A DNA stretch of 9,107 nt from Bacillota bacterium (GCA_012727685.1 JAAYGO010000091.1:1-9107); one strand, 5' to 3'. Positions 1 to 6,877 are shown, counted from the stretch's first letter. The notes: generated from the sequence alone by a model not told the origin. Translations and numbers: made by a program.

Positions 1-93
1 ACCTTGACTGCATACTCAAATGCCCACCAATATTGGATTTTTCATCTACTTAAAAAATCATTTGCGGAATGCCTGGCTCTAAATCGCCCTTTG

Positions 94-123
94 TTGACAT
101 GCCCTCTGCCGTAAAGCTATAAT
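94..123 (+). promoter_or_regulatory. Sigma-A promoter of alaS, consensus -35 and -10
   Basis: TTGACA at 94-99 and TATAAT at 118-123 are separated by 18 nt. Both hexamers match the housekeeping sigma-A consensus exactly. Transcription would start near 130, leaving a leader of about 20 nt before the alaS ATG at 151, with the ribosome binding site at 137-143 inside it. Such a short leader has no room for a T-box, an attenuator or another riboswitch. The promoter probably drives the whole alaS to mltG block, since I see no other strong promoter before 5100. Confidence 0.85.
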
Positions 124-150
124 TGTTTGTATACACAGGGGGGTAGAATA

Positions 151-2781
151 ATGCAGAGCAACGAAATCAGGGCATTATTTTTAGATTTTTTTGCGCGGAA
201 AGAGCACCTGGTCCTGCCCAGCTTTTCTCTGATCCCCAAAGATGACCCGACGCTGTTGCTGATCGGGGCGGGCATGGCCCCGCTGAAACCTTTTTTCACC
301 GGGGAGAAAAAACCACCGCATACCCGCTTGGCCACCTGCCAGAAATGTGTGCGCACTCCCGATATCGAACGGGTCGGCCATACCGGCAGGCACGCCACCT
401 TCTTTGAAATGCTCGGGAACTTCTCCTTCGGCGATTATTTTAAAGAAGAGGCCATTGCCTGGGCCTGGGAGCTGGTGACCGGGGGCTTCCGGCTGCCCAC
501 CGAGCGCTTGTGGGTCAGCATCTATGAAGAAGACGAGGAAGCATACCAGATCTGGCGCTGCGCCATCGGCCTGCCGGAGGAGCGGATCGTCCGGCTGGGG
601 AAAGAGGATAATTTTTGGGAAATCGGCGTAGGCCCCTGCGGCCCCTGTTCGGAGATCTATTATGATCTCGGCCCCGAGGTGGGCTGCGGCAGGGAAGAAT
701 GCAAGGTCGGCTGCGATTGCGACCGCTTCCTGGAAATCTGGAACCTGGTCTTTACCCAGTTTAATCGCGAGCCTTCGGGCGAACTGACCGTTTTAAAGAA
801 GAAAAATATCGACACCGGGGCCGGCCTGGAGCGCCTGGCCACAGCCCTGCAGGGCGTCTCTTCCTTTTATGAAACAGACCTGCTCCAACCCCTCTACCGC
901 TACTTCAGCGAACTGGCGGGGCCGGAGAACCGCGACCGCACCATCCCCCTGCGCATCGTGACCGAGCACAGCCGGGGCATTGTTTTCCTGGTTGCCGACG
1001 GGGTGCTGCCGGCCAACGAGGGGCGGGGCTACGTTTTGCGCCGCCTGCTGCGCCGGGCGGCCCGTTACGGCAGGCTGCTCGGGATCGAAGATACCTTTCT
1101 CGCCGGGGCGGTCCCCATTTTGGTCGAGCAGATGGGTTCCATCTACAGCGAGCTGGTGCAGCAGCGCGAGCGGATTATCAGTGTTGTGAAGACCGAGGAG
1201 AAACGCTTCCACGATACCCTCGCCCAGGGCATGGAGATCCTGGACCGCTACATCGAACAGCTCAAGGGCGAGGGACGGACGGTTCTCCCCGGCAGTTGGG
1301 CTTTTAAATTGTATGATACATACGGATTCCCCATAGACCTGACCATTGAAATTTTGGCGGAACACGGCCTGCAGGTTGACCGGGACTCCTTTAAGCACGA
1401 TCTTGCCGCACAGCAGCAGCGGGCCCGCGCCGCCCGTGCCGCCACGGACCAGGCCGGCCGGCAAAGCTATCGCGAGGCCGCCGGCCTAAAGACAGTTTTT
1501 ACCGGCTACGAGACCACGGCGCAAGAGGCGCAGATTACCCTCATGCTCGTCGATGGCCGCCCCGTGGAAACAGCCGGTGCCGGGAGCACGGTTGAGATTT
1601 TCCTCGATCAGACCCCCTTCTACGCCGAGGCGGGGGGGCAGATCGGCGACCGGGGAACCATTGCCAGCGGGAGCAACCTGGCCATCGTGGAAGATACCGT
1701 GTTCACTCCCGCCGGGCAGACCGTGCACCGGGCCAGGGTGACCGCGGGATCTTTTTCCAGGGGAGACCGGGTCGAAGCGGCGGTAGACGCGGAGCATCGC
1801 CGCGCCGTCAGCCGGAGCCATACGGCCACGCACCTGCTGCACAAAGCTCTGCGGGAGCACCTGGGCGAACATGTCAACCAGGCCGGCTCGCTGGTTGCCA
1901 CCGACCGCCTTCGCTTCGACTATACCCATTTTGCCGCTCCCTCTGCAGAGGAGCTGCAGCAGATCGAGGAAGCCGTGAACCGGATCATCCTGGAGAACCT
2001 GCCGGTTACCGTTACGGAGACTACCCTCGAAGCGGCGCAGCAGGCCGGGGCGGCAGCCCTCTTCACCGAAAAGTACGACCGCGACGCGGTGCGCATGGTC
2101 AGTGCCGGTGATTTCAGCCGGGAGCTGTGCGGCGGCACCCATGTCGGTGCTACCGGTGAAATCGGCCTCTTCAGGCTGGTAGCGGAGGAAGGGATCGGCT
2201 CCGGCTTGCGCCGGATCGAAGCCCTTTTAGGACTGGAAGCCTACCGCCTGGTGAGCCGGGAGCGGGAACAGCTTCAAAAAACGGCACAGGCTCTGCAGAC
2301 TACGCCGGAACGGATCGAGCAGAGACTGGAAGAGCTTTTAGAGGAAAACCGCCTCCTGCAAAAGACAAACCGGGAGCTGAACCAGCGTTTGGCCGGATTT
2401 ATGCTCGAGGAGCTCTTATCAAAGGCCACTCTGGTGGAAGGCGTGCCTGTAATCAGCGCCTCCGTGGATGCCAACGGCATGGAAAGCTTGCGGCTTTACC
2501 TGGACCGGATTAAAGAGCGGCTGCCCTCCGTGGTGGCGGTCCTGGGAGCGGTCAATGACGGCAGGGTCCTGCTGGCCGGCGCGGTCACCACGGACCTCGT
2601 CAAGAAGGGTATCCAGGCCAACCGGGTGATCGCCGCCGTAGCCTCCCTGGTGGGAGGAGGCGGCGGAGGGAGGCCGGATCTGGCCCAGGCTGGCGGCAAG
2701 AATCCGGCAGCGCTGCCTGAAGCACTCCGCACAGTACCGGGTCTGGTTCGCGAGCAACTGGCCAAAAGCAAGGAAGAATAG
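151..2781 (+). CDS. alaS: Alanyl-tRNA synthetase (AlaRS)
   Basis: Cytoplasmic class II synthetase that charges tRNA-Ala and clears mischarged Ser- and Gly-tRNA-Ala. The product is 876 aa, the usual full length. The aminoacylation core is near the N-terminus, with GAGMAPLKPFF and the FFEMLGNFSFGDYFKEEA block. The editing domain shows the zinc-binding HTATH motif (H557, H561) and CGGTH (C660, H664). A coiled coil follows at about 705-755, and the C-terminal DHHA1 domain carries a glycine-rich VGGGGGGRPDLAQAGG stretch around 834-849. I chose ATG 151 because AGGGGGG at 137-143 sits 7 nt upstream and the family begins close to a (M)xxxEIRxxFLxFF motif. An in-frame TTG at 127 would add eight residues but overlaps the promoter start region and has no ribosome site. 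No key motif is missing. First gene of the conserved alaS-ireB-ruvX-DUF1292-mltG block. Confidence 0.98.
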   Translation: MQSNEIRALFLDFFARKEHLVLPSFSLIPKDDPTLLLIGAGMAPLKPFFTGEKKPPHTRLATCQKCVRTPDIERVGHTGRHATFFEMLGNFSFGDYFKEEAIAWAWELVTGGFRLPTERLWVSIYEEDEEAYQIWRCAIGLPEERIVRLGKEDNFWEIGVGPCGPCSEIYYDLGPEVGCGREECKVGCDCDRFLEIWNLVFTQFNREPSGELTVLKKKNIDTGAGLERLATALQGVSSFYETDLLQPLYRYFSELAGPENRDRTIPLRIVTEHSRGIVFLVADGVLPANEGRGYVLRRLLRRAARYGRLLGIEDTFLAGAVPILVEQMGSIYSELVQQRERIISVVKTEEKRFHDTLAQGMEILDRYIEQLKGEGRTVLPGSWAFKLYDTYGFPIDLTIEILAEHGLQVDRDSFKHDLAAQQQRARAARAATDQAGRQSYREAAGLKTVFTGYETTAQEAQITLMLVDGRPVETAGAGSTVEIFLDQTPFYAEAGGQIGDRGTIASGSNLAIVEDTVFTPAGQTVHRARVTAGSFSRGDRVEAAVDAEHRRAVSRSHTATHLLHKALREHLGEHVNQAGSLVATDRLRFDYTHFAAPSAEELQQIEEAVNRIILENLPVTVTETTLEAAQQAGAAALFTEKYDRDAVRMVSAGDFSRELCGGTHVGATGEIGLFRLVAEEGIGSGLRRIEALLGLEAYRLVSREREQLQKTAQALQTTPERIEQRLEELLEENRLLQKTNRELNQRLAGFMLEELLSKATLVEGVPVISASVDANGMESLRLYLDRIKERLPSVVAVLGAVNDGRVLLAGAVTTDLVKKGIQANRVIAAVASLVGGGGGGRPDLAQAGGKNPAALPEALRTVPGLVREQLAKSKEE

Positions 2782-2826
2782 GCATGAAATCAAGAATGTC
2801 CTGGATCTTGCAAGGGGGGGAGAAAG

Positions 2827-3117
2827 ATGGAAGAGCAGCATGACAAGACAGTAATGTTTCGGGTTGAAGCGGAAGAAACAGAGAATAAAGCCCGCAAAGT
2901 ATTGCTGTCTGTATACCAGGCTTTGAAGGAAAAAGGCTATAACCCGCTTAATCAACTGGTCGGTTATCTTCTTTCAGGAGATCCGGCCTATATTACCAAT
3001 CACCGCAACGCCCGGAGCCTGATCAGGCAGGTTGAAAGGGATGAACTCCTCGAAGAGCTGGTCGGCAGCTACCTGCAGCGGACGGAGCAGGAGGGGCGCG
3101 AAGAGGCGGATAATTAG
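2827..3117 (+). CDS. ireB: IreB family regulatory phosphoprotein (UPF0297, YrzL)
   Basis: Small 96-aa cytoplasmic protein of the UPF0297 family. The family signature is clear: KTVMFRVE near the N-terminus, then YQALKEKGYNPLNQLVGYLLSGDPAYI and NARSLIRQVERDELLEELVGSYL. In Enterococcus faecalis, IreB is a substrate of the PASTA Ser/Thr kinase IreK and affects cephalosporin resistance through N-terminal threonine phosphorylation. Thr8 in the DKTVMF motif is the likely counterpart here (inference). A very strong ribosome site, A/G only, lies at 2812-2822 just before ATG 2827. The gene starts 45 nt after alaS, and its stop codon is 10 nt from the ruvX start, so co-transcription is likely. The position between alaS and ruvX matches B. 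subtilis yrzL. Confidence 0.95.
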   Translation: MEEQHDKTVMFRVEAEETENKARKVLLSVYQALKEKGYNPLNQLVGYLLSGDPAYITNHRNARSLIRQVERDELLEELVGSYLQRTEQEGREEADN

Positions 3118-3124
3118 GAGAAGG
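3115..3124 (+). promoter_or_regulatory. Ribosome binding site that sets the ruvX TTG start
   Basis: The TAG stop of ireB runs into TAGGAGAAGG, with AGGAG at 3116-3120 placed 7 nt before the TTG at 3128. This supports TTG 3128 over an in-frame ATG far upstream at 3032, which lies inside ireB and would add residues unlike the family. Confidence 0.75.
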
Positions 3125-3127
3125 CTT

Positions 3128-3541
3128 TTGCGCATTTTGGGTCTGGATGTAGGAGAGAAACGAATCGGCGTGGCCATCTCGGATCCGCTGGGGAAAACCG
3201 CCCAGGGGATGATGGTTTTAACGCCCCAAAACCGGGAGGCGGCGCTGCAGAAACTGGCGGCGCTCTGCCTGGAGCATGATGTTGCCCGCATTGTGGTTGG
3301 CTTGCCGCTGAATATGGACGGATCAAGGGGGCCGGCGGTAGAGGCGGTAGAAAAGTTTGCCGCCGCTTTAAAAAGAAAAACCGGTTTACCGGTCAGCTTT
3401 ATTGACGAACGGCTGACCACGCGGGCCGCCGAAAAAACATTGATTGACGGCAATGTGCGCCGCCGGGCGCGCAAGGAAGTGAAGGATATGCTGGCTGCGG
3501 TTCTGATCCTGGATACATACCTCTCCAACCCGGCAGGGTAG
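3128..3541 (+). CDS. ruvX: RuvX/YqgF family RNase H-fold nuclease
   Basis: The product is 137 aa when read from TTG 3128, matching the usual length near 138. This RNase H-fold family is called a putative Holliday junction resolvase; the E. coli member has also been linked to 16S rRNA processing, so its in vivo substrate is not settled. Visible landmarks are LGLDVGEKRIGVAISDPLG near the N-terminus with catalytic Asp7, VVGLPLNMDGSRG in the middle, SFIDERLTT with D93/E94, and VKDMLAAVLILDTYL with D120 near the C-terminus. The acidic residues expected of the active site are all present. The gene lies 10 nt after ireB, so translational coupling is likely. A longer reading from 3032 is possible but its extra N-terminus is a frame-shifted copy of ireB coding sequence and I reject it. 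Confidence 0.93.
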   Translation: MRILGLDVGEKRIGVAISDPLGKTAQGMMVLTPQNREAALQKLAALCLEHDVARIVVGLPLNMDGSRGPAVEAVEKFAAALKRKTGLPVSFIDERLTTRAAEKTLIDGNVRRRARKEVKDMLAAVLILDTYLSNPAG

Positions 3542-3614
3542 AGATTAGTTTTAATTGTACCGGGGAAAAACGCCGGCTCAACCCGGTGCGTGATAGAAGA
3601 CGTGAAAAATTAAA

Positions 3615-3944
3615 ATGAAGAAGGTGCTCGATTTGGACAATAATGATGCCAGAACAGACCTGGTTACCCTGATCGATGACGAGGGCCTGGAGCATGAATT
3701 TGCCGTCATCGATATCTTCCCGTTCAAAGAGAAACGGTATGCGATCCTGGTCCCCGTAATCCACGATGCGGAAAACCAGGCTGCAGAACCGGAACTGGCT
3801 GACGATGCCTATATCTTCCGCATCGAGCAGGATGAAGCCGGCGGCGAGGAATTCCTGGTCGAGGTGGAAGACGAAACGGAATGGATTGAAGCTGCCCAGG
3901 AATGGGAGAAGCGGAGTACGGCCATAGAAGATGATGAAGAATAA
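3615..3944 (+). CDS. DUF1292 family protein (YrzB-like)
   Basis: Acidic 109-aa protein of the DUF1292 family, function unknown. The family core LVTLIDDEGLEHEFAVIDIF...KRYAILVPV is at about residues 16-52, followed by a family-typical YIFRIEQDE segment and a Glu/Asp-rich tail. There is no signal peptide or membrane segment. Its place between ruvX and mltG is the same as B. subtilis yrzB, which strengthens the call. The start is uncertain. ATG 3615 has a poor ribosome site, while an in-frame TTG at 3633 has GAAGGTG at 3620-3626 at good spacing and would give 103 aa beginning MDNNDARTDL. Both keep the whole domain. The 73-nt gap after ruvX contains an ACCGGG/CCCGGT inverted pair without a T-run. 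Confidence 0.85.
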   Translation: MKKVLDLDNNDARTDLVTLIDDEGLEHEFAVIDIFPFKEKRYAILVPVIHDAENQAAEPELADDAYIFRIEQDEAGGEEFLVEVEDETEWIEAAQEWEKRSTAIEDDEE

Positions 3945-3959
3945 AAATGGTGCGCGATC

Positions 3960-3996
3960 CCATCCCCTCTCCCCCCGTCGGGGGGAGAGGGGATGG
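3960..3996. repeat. Perfect 17-bp palindromic hairpin, REP-like intergenic repeat
   Basis: CCATCCCCTCTCCCCCC at 3960-3976 and its exact reverse complement at 3980-3996 flank a 3-nt GTC loop. The 3' side continues as GTGAGGGGGG. This C-run/G-run hairpin followed by GGTGAGGGG resembles dispersed palindromic repeats found between genes in many bacteria. On the minus strand it reads as a PSPLPPTGGEG-like peptide, a common artefact of such repeats. No T-run follows on the + strand, so it is not a standard rho-independent terminator. It could still stabilise upstream mRNA or reduce read-through into mltG. Copy number elsewhere in the genome cannot be seen from here. Confidence 0.7.
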
Positions 3997-4020
3997 TGAG
4001 GGGGGCATAATCCGGCTAAT

Positions 4021-4027
4021 GGAGGAG
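4021..4027 (+). promoter_or_regulatory. Ribosome binding site of mltG
   Basis: GGAGGAG at 4021-4027 is a near-perfect Shine-Dalgarno sequence. Two consecutive TTG codons follow at 4033 and 4036, 5 and 8 nt away. Either can be the start, changing the product by one residue. Confidence 0.7.
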
Positions 4028-4032
4028 ATCAC

Positions 4033-5100
4033 TTGTTGCGAAAACGGTTGCTCATAGCAGTCGCGATTCTTTTCATCTTGCTGCTGCTGGGTGCAGGCGG
4101 CTTGATCGCCGGTTATAACTACATGCTTGCCCCGGTGGCCAGTCCCGGGAGCAGCATGATCCCGGTCGAGGTGCCGCCCGGGGCTTCAGCGGCGACGATC
4201 GCTGAGCTGCTGACGGAAGCCGGGCTGATCCGCAACCCCCTTGTTTTCCGGATCTATGCCCGACTGAACAACCTTGAACAGAGCTTTATCGCCGGCAAAT
4301 ACCTGCTTGATCCGGCCATGGATCTGGGCGAAATCGCCGCGGTGATCAGCAGCGGTGCGGTGCACCGCGAAACCGAGTGGTTTACCGTACCGGAAGGGTT
4401 TACCGTGGAACAGATTGCAACCCGCCTGGCCGAGCAGGGCTTGGTCGATCAGTCGCAATTTTTACAATTGGCTCAAAATCCCCCCGAGAGCATCACCGGT
4501 GCCCTTTCCTTTCTGGAGATACCCGATCATCCGGAACTTATTTATGCCCTGGAAGGCTACCTTTTTCCCGATACCTATGAAGTAGAGGCTGGGGCTACAC
4601 CGGAAGAGATCATCATCCTGATGCTCCTCCGGATGGAAAGCGTTTTTAACGAAGAAAGGCGCAATCAATGCGCCGCCCTGGGCATGAGTATTCATGAAGC
4701 ACTCACCCTGGCTTCAATCGTAGAGCGGGAGACGATCGTGGAACATGAACTGGCACTGATCTCCGGCGTTTTTCACAATCGCCTGGCCATCGGCATGGCT
4801 CTTGGCTCCTGTGCCACGGTCAATTATCTGTTGCCGGAAGTCAAGGAAGTGCTGAGCGAGCAGGATACACAGATCGATTCCCCTTATAATACCTATCAAA
4901 ACCCGGGGCTGCCTCCGGGGCCGATCGCCGCGCCGGGTGAAGCAGCCATTGACGCCGCCCTCAACCCGGCGGAGACCGATTACCTGTATTTTCGGACCAA
5001 AGAGGACGGGTCCGGTGAAAGTTATTTTGCCCGCACTGCCGCAGAACACGCGGAGAATAGCCGCAAGGCCGAAGAAAATAAAAGAAATAGCGTACAATAG
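4033..5100 (+). CDS. mltG: Endolytic transglycosylase MltG (YceG-like)
   Basis: Membrane-anchored lytic transglycosylase that cleaves nascent peptidoglycan strands and helps set glycan chain length. The product is 355 aa, normal for the family. Residues 1-6 are basic (MLRKRL) and are followed by one membrane segment at about 7-29, so the rest should lie outside the membrane. A LysM-like subdomain includes the EWFTVPEGFTVEQIATRL segment around 115-132. The catalytic motif TLASIVERET contains E231, matching the essential glutamate of the ASIVE motif. Downstream are FHNRLAIGM, a GSCATVNYLL variant of the substrate-groove region, and the conserved SPYNTYQNPGLPPGPIAAPG block. The start is TTG 4033 (or 4036). 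It lies last in the alaS block, as B. subtilis yrrL does, but is separated from the DUF1292 gene by the repeat hairpin. Confidence 0.95.
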   Translation: MLRKRLLIAVAILFILLLLGAGGLIAGYNYMLAPVASPGSSMIPVEVPPGASAATIAELLTEAGLIRNPLVFRIYARLNNLEQSFIAGKYLLDPAMDLGEIAAVISSGAVHRETEWFTVPEGFTVEQIATRLAEQGLVDQSQFLQLAQNPPESITGALSFLEIPDHPELIYALEGYLFPDTYEVEAGATPEEIIILMLLRMESVFNEERRNQCAALGMSIHEALTLASIVERETIVEHELALISGVFHNRLAIGMALGSCATVNYLLPEVKEVLSEQDTQIDSPYNTYQNPGLPPGPIAAPGEAAIDAALNPAETDYLYFRTKEDGSGESYFARTAAEHAENSRKAEENKRNSVQ

Positions 5101-5106
5101 AATTAG

Positions 5107-5137
5107 TTGCAATGATTGCTAAAAAATGTGATATAAT
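5107..5137 (+). promoter_or_regulatory. Extended -10 promoter for the BTAD regulator
   Basis: TATAAT at 5132-5137 is preceded by TG at 5129-5130 with one base between, an extended -10 element. A weak -35 (TTGCAA, 5107-5112) lies 19 nt upstream, longer than ideal. An 11-bp palindrome GCAATGATTGC at 5109-5119 overlaps the -35 side and could be an operator (inference). Transcription would start near 5144 and give an untranslated leader of about 120 nt. Confidence 0.6.
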
Positions 5138-5143
5138 GTCTAA

Positions 5144-5264
5144 GATTATAGTTGCTCAAATTAGAAATTGCGAAATTTTAGGCAAAACTCAGCAGTTTTA
5201 TGGCAGCTAGAGGCTGGGCGTGGTCTCATTCCATTGTAAAGCGGGAGTCAAATAAAAGTGCGCA
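5144..5264 (+). promoter_or_regulatory. Structured 5' leader with three small hairpins
   Basis: Three simple stem-loops follow each other. AAATT(5165-5169)/AATTT(5174-5178) closes on a GCGA tetraloop. AAAACT(5184-5189)/AGTTTT(5194-5199) closes on CAGC. CAGC(5204-5207)/GCTG(5213-5216) closes on TAGAG. The ribosome site before ATG 5265 is poor: the nearest good match, GGGAG at 5242-5246, is 18 nt away. The leader may therefore influence translation of the regulator. I recognise no known riboswitch class in it. Confidence 0.35.
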
Positions 5265-6503
5265 ATGATGACTACGTTAAACCCCCAAACAGAACCGGTG
5301 AAGGTTTATACCTTGGGCCGCTTTGTGATCAAAAGAGGCGAGCGCACGCTTTCGGATGTCACCAGCCGCTCGAAAAAGGCATGGGAACTCTTTAAATATT
5401 TGATCGCCCACAAAGATAAAACGGCTCATCCCGAGCTGGTCCTGGAGACCCTCTGGCCGGAGCAGAACTACGCCGATCCCAACGTGGCGATGCGCGCCCT
5501 GGTCTACCGGCTGCGGCAGATCCTGGAAAAAGAGCTGGCCGCTCCCGAGCTTGCCGCCAATATAACCTGCAGCCACGGTTGCTACAAGTGGGAGCAACAC
5601 TGCCACTGCTGGCTCGATATTGATCAGTTCGAAAGCTTATGCGCGCAGGCACAGCGCGCCGCCGGTGAAGCGAAACCCGAAGAGGCCATTGCCGCCTACC
5701 AGGAGGCGGTTTCGCTGTATCTCGGTGATTTTCTGCCTGATTGTGCTTACCAGGAATGGGTTTTACCCGCACGCAACCATTATCGCCGTCTTTACCTGCA
5801 GGCGGTGATCGAGCTGGCGGAGCTGCTCCGGAAAGGGCGGCGATTTGCGGAAATCATCGAAATCTGCGAAGCGGCGATCCCCGTTGAATATTACGAAGAG
5901 GAGTTGCACCTGCGCTATATGGAGGCGCTGCTCGCGGAAGGTAAAAACAAGCAGGCCCGGGCGCATTACGACGAGGTTACGGCAGCCTTTTACCGTGACC
6001 TGGGGGCCAAGCCTTCACCGGCCATGCGCAGCCTGTTCCAGGTCTTGAGAATGGATTATGACAATTTCGACCTGGACTTGAGCGTAATTCAGGAAAGCTT
6101 AAGGGATCGCAAAGCGGCGCAGGGAGCGTTTTACTGTGACCGGGACACCTTCCGCCATTTTTATAGGCTCGAGCGGTTAAGAAGCGAGCGTTCCGGCCAG
6201 GTCGTTTTCCTCGGTTTATTGTCGGTCACCCTTCCCGATTACCGGCTGCCTTCACCGCCGCTTCTGGAAGAGGTCATGAACTGCCTGCAAGAAGTTATGC
6301 TGCACAGTTTACGCAAGGGTGACCTGGTGACCCGCTGGAATAAGGCGCAATTTTTGATTCTTCTACCCGGGGTGAACAAGGCCCAGTCCGAACTGATTTT
6401 AAAACGAATTGAGCATCGCTTTAAAAAGGTTTATCCCACAGATCGCATCATCCTCCACAAAAAACAGCAACCGGTTCTACCGGCAGAGCAATTCCTGGCC
6501 TGA
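5265..6503 (+). CDS. BTAD (SARP-like) transcriptional regulator with C-terminal degenerate GGDEF-like domain
   Basis: The product is a 412-aa soluble protein with three parts. Residues about 13-118 form an OmpR/SARP-type winged helix, with VYTLGRFVIKRGER, SKKAWELFKYLIAH, LWPEQ and a recognition-helix region PNVAMRALVYRLRQIL. Residues about 120-265 are the BTAD/TPR helical domain, with AIAAYQEAVSLYLGDFLPD, YLQAVIELAELLR and the closing FYRDLGAKPSPAMRSLF. Residues about 285-390 look like a GGDEF fold: a D-x-FxxxxxLERLR helix, a VVFLGLLSV strand, then KGDLVTRWNKAQFLILLPG, where an active cyclase has xRxGGDEFxxLLPG. The GG(D/E)EF site is RWNKAQF (357-363), so cyclase activity is not expected and a binding or scaffold role is possible (inference). 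The wing of the DNA-binding domain holds an unusual C102-H104-C106...H112-C113-H114-C115 cluster. Start is ATG 5265 (ATG 5268 equally possible). It probably controls the downstream locus. Confidence 0.85.
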   Translation: MMTTLNPQTEPVKVYTLGRFVIKRGERTLSDVTSRSKKAWELFKYLIAHKDKTAHPELVLETLWPEQNYADPNVAMRALVYRLRQILEKELAAPELAANITCSHGCYKWEQHCHCWLDIDQFESLCAQAQRAAGEAKPEEAIAAYQEAVSLYLGDFLPDCAYQEWVLPARNHYRRLYLQAVIELAELLRKGRRFAEIIEICEAAIPVEYYEEELHLRYMEALLAEGKNKQARAHYDEVTAAFYRDLGAKPSPAMRSLFQVLRMDYDNFDLDLSVIQESLRDRKAAQGAFYCDRDTFRHFYRLERLRSERSGQVVFLGLLSVTLPDYRLPSPPLLEEVMNCLQEVMLHSLRKGDLVTRWNKAQFLILLPGVNKAQSELILKRIEHRFKKVYPTDRIILHKKQQPVLPAEQFLA

Positions 6504-6583
6504 GCACGCGGAGGCTACCCTGATAATGCGTCAGCCGGATTCAGCCCCTCTCACCCTATATGGAAATAAATAACAATGGTGTA

Positions 6584-6612
6584 ACTGGAATATAACGGCG
6601 CCTTGCTATATT
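6584..6612 (+). promoter_or_regulatory. Possible weak promoter before the small-protein pair
   Basis: TATATT at 6607-6612 (or TATTAT at 6609-6614) could be a -10 element. The matching -35 region around 6585-6590, CTGGAA, is poor. The 146-nt gap from 6504 to 6649 shows no clear terminator for the BTAD gene and no coding sequence that I can support, so read-through is also possible. Confidence 0.25.
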
Positions 6613-6649
6613 ATTGGTAAGTTCAAGAACTAAATGAGGAGAGCTATTC

Positions 6650-6877
6650 TTGGGCGAAGAGATAATGTTGCAGCGAAAATGGAACTGCGCTTCCGATTTT
6701 ATTATCAGGGTTTCTCGCAGTGACGAAGGATTTTTCCAGGGCAAGATCGAGCATGTGCAGTCGGGGCAGGTCCACCGCTTTAAAGATTTCATGGAGATGC
6801 TGTTATTAATTCAGGGAAAACTGGACCGTTTGGGCTACCCCCAGGCCGAAACTGAACTACGCTGCTGGTCAGATTAG
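6650..6877 (+). CDS. Small conserved-looking protein A (paralogue of the next gene)
   Basis: A 75-aa protein that I do not recognise by name. It starts at TTG 6650 with TGAGGAGAG at 6635-6643 at good spacing; ATG 6665 is a weaker alternative that keeps the core. Residues 17-58 align without gaps to residues 16-57 of the next small gene, with 8 of 42 identical and many conservative pairs: F-x-x-R at the front, QG in the middle, F in the second half and L at the end. The pattern suggests beta strands followed by a helix (RFKDFMEMLLLIQGKLDRLG). There is no signal peptide or membrane segment, so it should be cytoplasmic. It ends with Cys72 and Trp73 near the terminus. Its position between the BTAD regulator and the secretion genes suggests a regulatory or adaptor role, which is inference only. 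Confidence 0.72.
   Translation: MGEEIMLQRKWNCASDFIIRVSRSDEGFFQGKIEHVQSGQVHRFKDFMEMLLLIQGKLDRLGYPQAETELRCWSD

Noticed and set aside
1..150. T-box riboswitch before alaS
   Set aside because: The promoter at 94-123 leaves about 20 nt of leader and no T-box sequence or antiterminator is visible in 1-150.
793..2142. Long minus-strand frames opposite alaS (223 aa at 793-1464, 218 aa at 1486-2142)
   Set aside because: They lie entirely opposite the confident alaS gene, have no recognisable domains or ribosome sites, and reflect its high-GC codon usage.
2419..2955. Minus-strand frame of 178 aa across the alaS/ireB junction
   Set aside because: It overlaps two confident genes on the other strand and has no family features.
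3032..3127. N-terminal extension of RuvX from ATG 3032
   Set aside because: The extra residues come from ireB coding sequence in another frame; TTG 3128 has the ribosome site and gives the family length.
3960..4000. Rho-independent terminator
   Set aside because: The stem is strong but is followed on the + strand by GTGAGGGGGG and not a T-run; on the minus strand there is no gene to terminate.
3724..4032. Minus-strand frame of 102 aa containing a PSPSPLPPTGGEG stretch
   Set aside because: The peptide is the reverse reading of the palindromic repeat and of the DUF1292 gene, a known type of artefact.
5144..5264. c-di-GMP (GEMM) riboswitch before the GGDEF-like regulator
   Set aside because: An AGGCAAAACT segment is reminiscent, but the conserved GACGCAAAGCC and tetraloop-receptor elements are absent.
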